Shown: positions 1 through 7,337 of the stretch, piece after piece
How the letters are laid out: every line of letters starts with the position of its first letter
How positions within the stretch are numbered: the stretch's first letter is position 1
Origin: an uncultured Nitrospinaceae bacterium
GTDB lineage: Bacteria; Nitrospinota; Nitrospinia; Nitrospinales; VA-1
DNA: 7,596 nucleotides
NCBI GenBank assembly: GCA_913043155.1
Contig: CAJWLY010000075.1
Location: 1 to 7,596, forward strand
Direction: 5' to 3'
Program-made: the position numbers and the translations under genes
Notes under the pieces: generated by a model
What the model saw: only the letters and a program-made list of their open reading frames with translations
Databases searched by the model: none
Told to the model about the DNA's origin: nothing

Positions 1-1455
1 TAGGGCGATTTCTTTGGACCGGAAGTTCTTCACCTGAAACCACGCAAGGGTCCGCTGTGGTGTTTTCTGCTGAACGGTGAGGGAGGCCTTCTCTACCTGG
101 CTAGAGTTTTCTTCCAGACCCAGTACGAGGTCGCGAACTTCCAGCCGGGAGTCAGTACGTATTGGATTGAGACTCGAACCGCCCACGGAACCCTGCACCT
201 TGACAGATCCGGAGATGGTTCCCGCTGTCGGTGTCCATTCAGCGGTTTTGAAGAATTCGACCGAAGCGAGGTTCAGTCCTTTCAGTCGGGTATTCGAATT
301 GAATGTTCCCTCAAGGCTTCCTTCCAGTCTCTCGGGCAGGTTCACCACCAGACTGGAAAGAATGTTTCCCTCCCCGAGGGCGCCCGTGACTTGGTAATTG
401 AGGACTCGATTTTGCCAGATACCTTCTCCATCGAGACGAGGTAGGATGATATTTTCAAGAAGTGTATTTGCAGGGGGTTCGATCTCGAGGTCTTTAATTT
501 GGAATCCACTCTTTATGACAAGTGCCTCGAGCGGGTTGTGATTGGGGTCTATCAAACCTTCCACATGGATGAATACTTGTTCTACCTGCCCGGACTTCAA
601 CTCTGGTGGGATTCTGCTGCCGGGTTCAGCAAAGGTTTCGGCGAGCGCGTTGAGGTCGGTGAGGGGAAAGGGTTCCGAAGCCAGGTGCCCATCTACTTGG
701 ATGAGCGAACCCAGAATATCGCCGACTTCCAAGGTTCCCTTTAAGTGCAGGTTCTTTATTTCCACCTGCGACAACTCGCCTGTGACATTGATCCGATTCG
801 AATCTGAGCGTGAGAGGTCGAACCGGGCATTGACGTGGACGGGGATTTCCGCTGTCGGGAGAGAACCCTTTGCTGAGTGCAGAAGAGTCAGTTCCCCACC
901 CCGAACCTCCACGGTGCGCAAAGACAAGTCGGGTCGATTCAGGATATTCCACACCGGTTCCATTAAATCTGACGCGGGAAGAAGTTCAGGTACGGTTTTA
1001 CTTTCAGGCCGGGGCTCCTCAGCGGGTTTTCCTGTAGATGGCGGGGCAGCAGGGGGTGAGGCTGGGCGCACCGTACCCAGAGATATTTTCATTTTCGGTT
1101 GGATCAAGGTGATGCTTTGGATCTTCAGTTCCCGACTCAAAAGGGGTTCTAGTTCTGCATCGAGGAAAAGGGCATTTGCCGCGAAGATTTCGCGGGCACC
1201 GTCGCTAGAACGAACTTTCAGACCACCACAACGTAGTTCCAGACCGTGAGAGAGGCTTAGATTCAACGATTCGATTTCAATGGGGAGTCCGGTTGCGCGG
1301 CTCAATCCGTCCATGATCGGACGGCGGAACGAATTCAGATCCAGAAAGAGGGCTCCAACGAGGAGGACCCCGATCAGGAGTCCGACGGTCAGAACGAATT
1401 TAAGGGATCTGCGGAATAATTTCGCGACCGGACCCTTGTTTTCCGGTTCGGGCAT
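1..1455 (-). CDS. AsmA-like envelope protein (C-terminus beyond window)
   Basis: The frame is open without a stop for 485 codons from the ATG at 1453-1455 to the left edge, so the C-terminal part is missing. Residues 1-17 are charged and include KLFRRS. Residues 18-38 form one hydrophobic helix, giving a short cytoplasmic tail and a large periplasmic body. Residues 39-125 match the AsmA N-terminal pattern: a short L-D-x-N segment after the helix, a TGLPIEIESL stretch, and alternating strands ending in QSITLIQPKMKI. A Pro/Ala/Glu-rich linker spans about 130-157, followed by repeated beta-type segments such as RTVEVRGGELTLL. AsmA/TamB/YhdP-type proteins are known to act in outer-membrane biogenesis or lipid movement; any such role here is inference. 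The ribosome site before the start is weak. The gene is divergent from the exporter operon. Another AsmA/DUF748-type family is possible; a long anchored periplasmic protein is near certain. Confidence 0.78.
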   Translation of the reverse strand, partial: MPEPENKGPVAKLFRRSLKFVLTVGLLIGVLLVGALFLDLNSFRRPIMDGLSRATGLPIEIESLNLSLSHGLELRCGGLKVRSSDGAREIFAANALFLDAELEPLLSRELKIQSITLIQPKMKISLGTVRPASPPAAPPSTGKPAEEPRPESKTVPELLPASDLMEPVWNILNRPDLSLRTVEVRGGELTLLHSAKGSLPTAEIPVHVNARFDLSRSDSNRINVTGELSQVEIKNLHLKGTLEVGDILGSLIQVDGHLASEPFPLTDLNALAETFAEPGSRIPPELKSGQVEQVFIHVEGLIDPNHNPLEALVIKSGFQIKDLEIEPPANTLLENIILPRLDGEGIWQNRVLNYQVTGALGEGNILSSLVVNLPERLEGSLEGTFNSNTRLKGLNLASVEFFKTAEWTPTAGTISGSVKVQGSVGGSSLNPIRTDSRLEVRDLVLGLEENSSQVEKASLTVQQKTPQRTLAWFQVKNFRSKEIAL

Positions 1456-1611
1456 AAGTTAGCTCAAGTTACAGGTGAAATCTGCCGATTCTGGAAGAAG
1501 CGGGAAGTATGACTAAAGATATGAAAATTAAGACACTTTCGGTCTGCCCGGCAGTCGAGCGATATGTTAGACTCGTCGCTATCCGGGTTAAATAAAGGGA
1601 ACGATAAAATC
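1456..1611. promoter_or_regulatory. Divergent intergenic region between AsmA-like and adaptor genes
   Basis: This 156-base gap separates two divergent genes, so promoters for both should lie in it. I see no convincing consensus -35/-10 pair. AT-rich stretches lie near 1510-1535 and 1588-1610. A short perfect inverted repeat, CTGCC-C-GGCAG, sits at 1544-1554 and could be a regulator site. The regulatory role is inferred from gene orientation, not from a recognised motif. Confidence 0.4.
1594..1600 (+). promoter_or_regulatory. Ribosome binding site deciding the adaptor start
   Basis: The purine run AAAGGGA lies 11 bases before the ATG at 1612. The in-frame upstream ATG at 1564 has no comparable Shine-Dalgarno sequence, so 1612 is preferred. 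The spacing is slightly long. Confidence 0.5.
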
Positions 1612-2886
1612 ATGAGATTATCCGGGAAACTTCGCGGATTTTTGATCATAGTAGTGGGTATTGGTTTTTTGGCGTTACTCGTCCGTGATGGGACATTCCA
1701 AGGATTGTTCCTTGGGAAGAAAGACCATGAACTCACGTTAAGAGATTACGAGTTTAAGCCGGCCACACGCAAGGATATTTTTCAGAAAGTTCTGGCCACT
1801 GGCACGGTAACGCTCAAGACCGGCGCCGAGGTAAAAATCGGTGCGCGCATTTCCGGTCAACTGGATAAGCTGATGGTTAAAATCGGTGACTTTGTACGTG
1901 CCGGGGATACCATCGCAACGATCGAGCACGAAGACCTTCTGGCGCGGGTCGCCCGGGTGAGGGCGGACTTGAAGACGGAGAAAGCGCGTCTGGAAAAAAT
2001 CCGCAATGAAAGGCCGCTGGAAATTAACAAGTCAAGAGCCACGTTGGAGGAACTCAATGCCCAGTTCAGCTTGGCCGAAAAAATGCTCGTGCGCAATCAA
2101 GCCTTGAAAGAAGAAGGGGTGGTCTCGGACAAGGTGGTCGACGAGGCGGAGGAGCGGGTGATGGTGTTGGGCGCGCAGATCAAACTTGCGGAAGAAGAAT
2201 TAAAACTGGATGAATCTCGCCTTGAAAGTGATACTCGCCTGCAAGAGGCCGTCGTCGAGAAGGCCAGGGCCACTTTGAGAGAGGAAAGGACACGGTTGTC
2301 CTACGCGACTATCACCGCAACCATTGATGGGATAGTGGCCTTCGTCTCGACTCAAGAGGGTGAGACTGTGGTGGCCGGGCTTAGCGCACCGACCTTCGTT
2401 ACCCTTATCGATCTAAGCAAGTTGGAAGTGACCGCCTTCGTGGATGAAACAGACATCGGCAAGGTTAAGGTGAGGCAGAAGGTCAAGTTCACTGTCGATG
2501 CTTATCCCGAAAAGTTTTTTGCGGCCAGGGTGCGTGAGATTCACCCAAAAGCGATCATCAAGGACAACGTTGTCAACTACGAAGTCATGCTGGAAATCGA
2601 CAGAAAAAATATTTTTCTTCTACGGCCAGAAATGACGGCCAATATTGTTGTTACTACCGGCGTGCGCAAGAATGCGCTGACTATCCCGCGTGGCGCGGTC
2701 AAGCGGTTGGGTAAAAAATCTTTTGCTGTAGTGAAATCTAACGGAGGGGCTGCCGAAAAAATCATCGAACTCGGCTGGCGCGACGGTGACGATCAGGAAA
2801 TAGTATCTGGCCTTTCCGAAAACGAAGGAGTTGGTGTCCTCATCAAGCCCAAAGAAGAAAAGAGTAGCAGGCGCCGGAGACGGTAG
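1612..2886 (+). CDS. MacA-like periplasmic adaptor (HlyD/RND membrane-fusion family)
   Basis: This 424-residue adaptor would link an inner-membrane ABC transporter to an outer-membrane TolC-type channel. Residues 9-24 are the membrane anchor. The two halves of a lipoyl-like domain lie at about 72-106 (ISGQLDKLMVKIGDFVRAGD) and 231-262 (ATIDGIVAFVSTQEGETV). Between them, residues 109-230 form a long charged coiled-coil hairpin. Its tip carries R161, L165 and S172, in the RxxxLxxxxxxS spacing of TolC-docking adaptors. A beta-barrel segment follows (about 268-350, including VDETDIGKVKVRQKV), then a membrane-proximal domain. The ATG at 1612 is chosen because of its ribosome site; a start at 1564 would add 16 residues. 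It is somewhat longer than E. coli MacA (about 370 residues) and ends in five arginines. Only two bases separate it from the ATPase gene. The family is certain; the substrate is unknown. Confidence 0.95.
   Translation: MRLSGKLRGFLIIVVGIGFLALLVRDGTFQGLFLGKKDHELTLRDYEFKPATRKDIFQKVLATGTVTLKTGAEVKIGARISGQLDKLMVKIGDFVRAGDTIATIEHEDLLARVARVRADLKTEKARLEKIRNERPLEINKSRATLEELNAQFSLAEKMLVRNQALKEEGVVSDKVVDEAEERVMVLGAQIKLAEEELKLDESRLESDTRLQEAVVEKARATLREERTRLSYATITATIDGIVAFVSTQEGETVVAGLSAPTFVTLIDLSKLEVTAFVDETDIGKVKVRQKVKFTVDAYPEKFFAARVREIHPKAIIKDNVVNYEVMLEIDRKNIFLLRPEMTANIVVTTGVRKNALTIPRGAVKRLGKKSFAVVKSNGGAAEKIIELGWRDGDDQEIVSGLSENEGVGVLIKPKEEKSSRRRRR
2876..2879 (+). promoter_or_regulatory. Ribosome binding site of the ATPase gene inside the adaptor 3' end
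   Basis: GGAG lies 9 bases before the ATG at 2889. It falls inside the CGG-AGA codons of the adaptor's terminal arginine run, so the two genes are tightly linked in translation. Confidence 0.6.
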
Positions 2887-2888
2887 TT

Positions 2889-3617
2889 ATGAGCATTATT
2901 GAAATCGATTCTATCTACAAAACCTACCAGGATGAAGGAGTGGAAACCGAGGTTTTGAAGGGAATCTCCATGACCGTCGAAGAAGGTGATTACATCAGTA
3001 TCGTTGGCCCTTCCGGGGCGGGGAAAAGTACGTTGATGACCATTCTGGGATGCCTGGCCCAGCCGACCAGCGGGACCTATCTCCTGGACGGAGTCGAGGT
3101 CGAGCAGCTCAACGACCAGCAGCTCTCGCGCGTGCGCAATGAAAAAATCGGATTTGTGTTTCAAGCGTTTCACCTGCTTCCCGGGGTCTCCGCCTTCGAC
3201 AACGTGATGATGCCTCTCCTGTATTGCCATACCTCCCCCGAAGGAGCCGCAGAACGGGTCGAACGCGCCCTCGAGCGAATCGGACTTGGGCACCGGTTGA
3301 ACCACACACCCGGACAGCTCTCCGGCGGCGAACAACAACGAGTGACCATTGCCCGGTCGCTGATCAACGATCCGAAAATACTTTTCGCCGATGAACCGAC
3401 CGGAAACCTCGACTCGAAAAACGGAGCGGAAATTATGGCCACTTTCGACCAATTGAATGCTGAAGGACGAACTATAATCGTCATCACTCATGACCCCTCC
3501 GTTGCCAAACATGCGCGGCGCATTCTGACTCTGCGGGACGGGCGGATCGAATCAGATCAGACCAATGAGAATTTTCAGAAATCTCACACAAGCTCTGCAC
3601 GGGCTGCTGCTGAATAA
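2889..3617 (+). CDS. ABC transporter ATPase, MacB/LolD type
   Basis: This 242-residue cytoplasmic ATPase would power the two downstream permeases. All nucleotide-binding motifs are intact: Walker A GPSGAGKST (40-48), Q-loop Q92 in FVFQAF, signature LSGGEQQR (144-151), Walker B ILFADEP with D168 and catalytic E169, D-loop NLDS (173-176), and H-loop H201 in ITHD. The pattern PTGNLDS and the length are typical of the MacB/LolD/FtsE subfamily. In E. coli MacB this domain is fused to the permease; here it is a separate protein. The last 15 or so residues (from NFQK) look like an unconserved tail and are encoded in the stretch that overlaps the next gene by 53 bases. The start has a good ribosome site and follows the adaptor stop by two bases. 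ATPase function is essentially certain; the assignment to a MacAB-type exporter rests on the operon. Confidence 0.97.
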   Translation: MSIIEIDSIYKTYQDEGVETEVLKGISMTVEEGDYISIVGPSGAGKSTLMTILGCLAQPTSGTYLLDGVEVEQLNDQQLSRVRNEKIGFVFQAFHLLPGVSAFDNVMMPLLYCHTSPEGAAERVERALERIGLGHRLNHTPGQLSGGEQQRVTIARSLINDPKILFADEPTGNLDSKNGAEIMATFDQLNAEGRTIIVITHDPSVAKHARRILTLRDGRIESDQTNENFQKSHTSSARAAAE

Positions 3618-4773
3618 GGGAAACACCTTCCTCATGACTCTTGGGGTCATGATCGGTATCGCCTCGCTCACGGTGATCGTAGCCATCGGGGAGGGGACCA
3701 AGGCAAAGGTACTCAACCGCATCGCTAGTCTGGGATTCGGACCCGACTCGTTTTCAGTGTATTCCGGTGCAGGGCGTTTGTTCTTCGGGCGCTCGCGCAA
3801 TACGACGAGCATGACTTTGCAGGACGCTGACGACATCCGCGCTATGCCCAACGTCCGGATGGTTATTCCCCGGCAACGCACACGGATGAAAATCATTCAT
3901 AAAAAGGATTTCACTACCACGCGTATCTATGGGGTGACACCGGAATGGCGGTCCGCACGCCAATGGGTGATTACGGACGGAATATTTTTTGGTGATGCGG
4001 ACATGGAACGGAAGCGAAAAGTCATCGTCCTCGGGGCTACACCTGCGCGAAAATTGTTCGGTGATAAAGATCCGCTCGGAAAAAAGGTGAGGGTGGGACA
4101 GGTGTTTTTCGAGGTCATCGGGCTTCTGGAAAAGAAAGGCCTCACGGAAAGCGGTTACGATCCGGACGACCGGACGCTTATCCCGCTCACGACCTCCATG
4201 TCGCGCCTGCTGCGCAAGTCTCATTTGCATAGTCTTAAGGTTGTAGCGATGAGCCCTGAACTGGTCGAGGAAACCATGGATGGGGTGACGCAGGTTCTCA
4301 GACACAATCATGGTTTGTCGTCTTTGGCGGATGACGATTTTCGATTCATCACTCCGGAAGGTATCATGCAATGGGTCACCGAATCAGAGCAGGCAATGAA
4401 CCGAATGCTTCTTCTCATTTCCACCGTATCTCTTCTGGTCGGCGGAATTGTGATTATGAATATTCTTCTGGTTTCGATCCGTGAGAGGATTCATGAAATC
4501 GGTATCCGGCGCTGCTTCGGTGCGCGGCGATCTGATATCACCCAGCAATTCCTGTTCGAGTCGGTATTTGTTTCGCTATTGGGTGGTGGGCTGGGGATTG
4601 CGCTCGGTCTGGGGCTCTCCGTTGCATTGCAGCAATCCACCTTTATACCCGCAAAGATCACGTGGGAGCCATTTGCCCTAGCATTCGGATTTTCCATGAT
4701 CGTTGGGCTCGTCTTCGGCATTCATCCCGCGAGAAAGGCGGCCTGGCTGAATCCGGACGAAACACTCCGATAA
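3565..4773 (+). CDS. FtsX/MacB-type ABC permease, first copy
   Basis: A 402-residue inner-membrane permease of the MacB/LolCE architecture. A short amphipathic N-terminus leads into helix 1 (about 21-42, ending VAIGEG). A large periplasmic MacB_PCD-type domain follows (about 45-275), with the hallmark LFGDKDPLGKKVRV and a QVFFEVIGLLEKKG segment. Three C-terminal helices form the FtsX domain: about 281-305, 330-355 and 367-390. The cytoplasmic coupling region RERIHEIGIRRCFGARRSDI lies between helices 2 and 3. The protein ends with a typical PARKAAWLNPDETLR tail. The start at 3565 gives the normal N-terminus for the family but overlaps the ATPase gene by 53 bases and has no clear Shine-Dalgarno sequence, so translation is probably coupled. 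It is related to, but clearly different from, the next gene. The family is certain; the transported substrate is unknown. Confidence 0.96.
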   Translation: MRIFRNLTQALHGLLLNKGNTFLMTLGVMIGIASLTVIVAIGEGTKAKVLNRIASLGFGPDSFSVYSGAGRLFFGRSRNTTSMTLQDADDIRAMPNVRMVIPRQRTRMKIIHKKDFTTTRIYGVTPEWRSARQWVITDGIFFGDADMERKRKVIVLGATPARKLFGDKDPLGKKVRVGQVFFEVIGLLEKKGLTESGYDPDDRTLIPLTTSMSRLLRKSHLHSLKVVAMSPELVEETMDGVTQVLRHNHGLSSLADDDFRFITPEGIMQWVTESEQAMNRMLLLISTVSLLVGGIVIMNILLVSIRERIHEIGIRRCFGARRSDITQQFLFESVFVSLLGGGLGIALGLGLSVALQQSTFIPAKITWEPFALAFGFSMIVGLVFGIHPARKAAWLNPDETLR

Positions 4774-4781
4774 TTTTATCG
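4768..4781. repeat. Small inverted repeat spanning the first permease stop codon
   Basis: CGATAA and TTATCG form a six-base perfect inverted repeat with a two-base spacer, between the two permease genes. The left arm includes the TAA stop codon. The nine-base sequence AAACACTCC is also repeated directly on either side, at 4760-4768 and 4793-4801. A role is not evident. Confidence 0.35.
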
Positions 4782-4785
4782 ACCG

Positions 4786-6009
<1,224 letters not shown>

Positions 6010-6046
6010 ACCGGGTTCAAAGTTTCGTGGAAAGAAGGTATATAAA

Positions 6047-6084
6047 AAGGACCGGCACCCGAATGGATACCGGTCCTTCTTTTT
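6047..6084. terminator. Bidirectional Rho-independent terminator
   Basis: AAGGACCGG (6047-6055) pairs perfectly with CCGGTCCTT (6070-6078) over nine bases around a 14-base loop. A T-rich tail, TTCTTTTT, follows on the plus strand. The A run before the left arm (6044-6048) gives a T run on the minus strand, so the hairpin can also end transcripts from the convergent gene at 6128-6604. It lies 37 bases after the exporter operon. Confidence 0.88.
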
Positions 6085-6105
6085 AAGGGGTGTTGCTGGG
6101 AGATA

Positions 6106-6123
6106 CCCTCCCCCTTAGGAGGG
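6106..6123. repeat. GC-rich hairpin after the urate-oxidase-N-like gene
   Basis: CCCTCC (6106-6111) and GGAGGG (6118-6123) form a six-base stem with a six-base loop, four bases past the stop codon of the minus-strand gene. There is no T run, so it is not a terminator by itself. AAGGGG (6085-6090) can pair alternatively with CCCCTT (6111-6116). It may protect the 3' end of the transcript. Confidence 0.35.
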
Positions 6124-6127
6124 AGAG

Positions 6128-6604
6128 TTAGAACCCTGCCATGATGCCACCGTGATTGGCGGCAATCATGCCGATTAACATCGGTAGGGACAACCAAGCA
6201 TTGGTGCGACTGGCTAGAAAAGCGTATCGCTTTGCTCTGGTCAGCGCATCGCCTTCAAGTTCCCCGGCGATGATTTTTTTCTGGTTGGGCCAGATGATAA
6301 ACCACACGTTGCCTGCCATAATAATTCCCAGGAGCATGCCGATCATGATTTCCCAACTGTGGATACCTTGCACGGTGCCGCTTCGTAGTCCAAGGTAGTA
6401 ATACACGATCCCGGTAATGACCGTCCACAGAGCCGCGTGCCGGAAGAAGAACAGAGCACGGGGCAGGATGATCTGGGTATAGGGTTTGGCGGCTCCTTCC
6501 TCGGTCATCTTGGGCATGGACTGCACCTGCACCAGATTGAAAAAATAGAGCAATCCAATCCATAAAATTCCGATTAAGACGTGAAGAAATTCAAAGATCC
6601 ACAT
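6128..6604 (-). CDS. Stand-alone urate-oxidase N-terminal-like membrane protein (PuuD membrane-domain type)
   Basis: A 158-residue integral membrane protein with four predicted helices, at about 3-23, 52-73, 84-105 and 137-157. The N-terminus FLHVLIGILWIGLLYFFNLVQ, the WPNQKKI motif (105-111) after helix 3, and the ASRTNAWLSLPMLIGM segment (131-146) resemble the membrane domain of PuuD-type urate oxidases. In those proteins the membrane domain is fused to a C-terminal cytochrome c. No CXXCH motif or cytochrome part is present here, so urate oxidation should not be assumed. Histidines 8, 56, 82 and 151 lie in or near helices and could bind heme, but that is inference. The purine-rich site AGAGGAG is 13 bases before the ATG, rather far. 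An AT-rich stretch at 6625-6645 upstream may contain its promoter. Transcription converges on the exporter operon. Family assignment is by motif memory only. Confidence 0.78.
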   Translation of the reverse strand: MWIFEFLHVLIGILWIGLLYFFNLVQVQSMPKMTEEGAAKPYTQIILPRALFFFRHAALWTVITGIVYYYLGLRSGTVQGIHSWEIMIGMLLGIIMAGNVWFIIWPNQKKIIAGELEGDALTRAKRYAFLASRTNAWLSLPMLIGMIAANHGGIMAGF

Positions 6605-6748
6605 ATTCTTTTACCCGCTCCTCTTTTTAAAATAATAATTAACTTTGCTGGAAAATCGTGAAGTGTATATCCGGCGGCTGAGGATAACACAGGCCTAAAT
6701 CTAATCCAGACCGGACTCATTAGCTGTTTCGATGATAAACAGGGGCTG

Positions 6749-6788
6749 CAGGATTCAAATTTTCTCAGCTAAGACACACTTAATCCTG
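6749..6788. repeat. 40-base imperfect palindrome in the intergenic gap
   Basis: CAGGATT (6749-6755) and AATCCTG (6782-6788) are perfect seven-base arms, and the centre TCTCAGCTAAGA is also nearly symmetric about the same axis at 6768/6769. By hand count 14 of 20 positions pair across the axis. There is no T run, so it is not a standard terminator. It could be an operator or RNA structure upstream of the gene at 6128-6604. The rest of the 6605-6857 gap holds no gene I can support. Confidence 0.4.
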
Positions 6789-6826
6789 TCATGGTCCAGA
6801 AAGCCCATTTTTTAATTTTGTTTGGT

Positions 6827-6852
6827 AGGGTGAAGGAGGCCTCCTTTTCCCT
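6827..6852. repeat. Inverted repeat downstream of the coiled-coil gene, possible terminator
   Basis: A 26-base dyad in which 11 of 13 positions pair, with a perfect 14-base palindrome, AAGGAGGCCTCCTT, at 6833-6846. It lies five bases after the stop codon of the minus-strand gene at 6858-7217, where a terminator is expected. No T run follows on the minus strand, so it may act as an RNA-stabilising hairpin or a weak terminator. Confidence 0.4.
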
Positions 6853-6857
6853 GCGAT

Positions 6858-7217
6858 TTAAATGAGAAGAAAGAACAGGAGAACACCCGCAGCGGTGAGA
6901 TTAAATATCAGGAGGAAAAAAGCCCAGCCCGGAGCAGGGGGGTAGTCACTCCGGGATTGAGAAACTGTCTCGTCATTCGTGGTGCCATCGAGGGTGTCTA
7001 TTTTTTTCCCCAGGAGCCGGTGGGATTCGGCTAGGGTGGCGTTTTCTGCACGAAGCTTTTCGATGGTATCTTTAAGTTGAAGCCGCTCTACCTTGAGTGC
7101 CTTTGTTTTTTCGATCTCCCGGTGCAGTGCTTCCTCGGGTCCGAGCGTGACCGAGTCGTCTTCGTAAGGTTCCTTCCAGTCGTTTGCCATGGCCTTCTTT
7201 TGCTTTTGATCGGGCAT
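6858..7217 (-). CDS. Unrecognised coiled-coil protein with C-terminal membrane anchor
   Basis: A 119-residue protein that I do not recognise. The N-terminal 27 residues are polar. Residues 28-77 form a charged coiled coil with leucine/isoleucine spacing (EIEKTKALKVERLQLKDTIE and on to LGKKIDTLD). A Ser/Thr-rich linker and a PPAPGW turn precede a single hydrophobic helix (98-119) that runs to the very C-terminus. This is a tail-anchored layout, with the coiled coil most likely in the cytoplasm and able to oligomerise or bind a partner. The start at 7217 lies three bases after the stop of the 34-residue gene, with GAGG 14 bases upstream. An internal ATG at 7190 (residue 10) has AGAAGG two bases before it and is an alternative. 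The gene is last in a three-gene minus-strand set. A structural or scaffold role near a membrane complex is inference only. Confidence 0.75.
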   Translation of the reverse strand: MPDQKQKKAMANDWKEPYEDDSVTLGPEEALHREIEKTKALKVERLQLKDTIEKLRAENATLAESHRLLGKKIDTLDGTTNDETVSQSRSDYPPAPGWAFFLLIFNLTAAGVLLFFLLI

Positions 7218-7220
7218 GGT

Positions 7221-7325
7221 TCAGGCTTTATCCTCTTCATCCTCGTCGTCATCACTGGAGCGGCAGATGACAAAGAATCCAATCAGCAGGAGGATGCTGG
7301 CAATGATGGTCAACACCATGTCCAT
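7221..7325 (-). CDS. 34-residue single-helix membrane protein with acidic tail
   Basis: This small gene encodes 34 residues. Residues 4-20 form one hydrophobic helix (VLTIIASILLLIGFFVI), followed by C21-R22 and an acidic tail in which residues 25-32 read DDDEDEED. A real ribosome site, AGAGG (plus-strand 7333-7337), lies seven bases before the ATG and overlaps the stop codon of the upstream gene. The coding stretch fits exactly between its neighbours, with 10 bases before it and three after. An internal ATG at 7319 (residue 3) is a less well-placed start. Small single-helix proteins like this often stabilise larger membrane complexes such as oxidases, but I recognise no family. The sequence layout and ribosome site support it as a real gene. 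Confidence 0.65.
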   Translation of the reverse strand: MDMVLTIIASILLLIGFFVICRSSDDDEDEEDKA

Positions 7326-7332
7326 GGAAAAG

Positions 7333-7337
7333 CCTCT
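7333..7337 (-). promoter_or_regulatory. Ribosome binding site of the 34-residue gene
   Basis: On the minus strand AGAGG lies seven bases before the ATG at 7325 and shares bases with the TAG stop codon (7336-7338) of the preceding gene. It is the main reason to accept the small gene. Confidence 0.6.

Noticed and set aside
542..1249. Long open plus-strand frame of 235 codons
   Set aside because: It lies antisense to the AsmA-like gene, is rich in Arg/Ser with no domain or hydrophobic pattern, and has no ribosome site. The minus strand gives a coherent anchored beta-rich protein instead.
1564..1611. Upstream ATG adding 16 residues to the adaptor
   Set aside because: No ribosome site precedes 1564, while AAAGGGA precedes 1612, and the 1612 start gives the expected basic N-terminus directly before the membrane helix.
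2793..3512. Open minus-strand frame of 239 codons
   Set aside because: It is antisense to the ATPase gene, whose full set of ABC motifs fixes the real strand and frame.
3754..4371. Open minus-strand frame of 205 codons
   Set aside because: It is antisense to the first permease and shows His/Arg-rich composition typical of a non-coding shadow.
6755..6811. Short minus-strand frame of about 17 codons in the gap
   Set aside because: It has no ribosome site, no recognisable features and overlaps the palindrome at 6749-6788.
6605..6857. Possible non-coding RNA or riboswitch in the gap
   Set aside because: Apart from the two inverted repeats I see no conserved riboswitch pattern or clear promoter-terminator pair.
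6791..6865. Short plus-strand frame starting ATG GTC CAG (24 codons)
   Set aside because: It has no ribosome site, runs through the inverted repeat at 6827-6852 and overlaps the end of the coiled-coil gene on the other strand.
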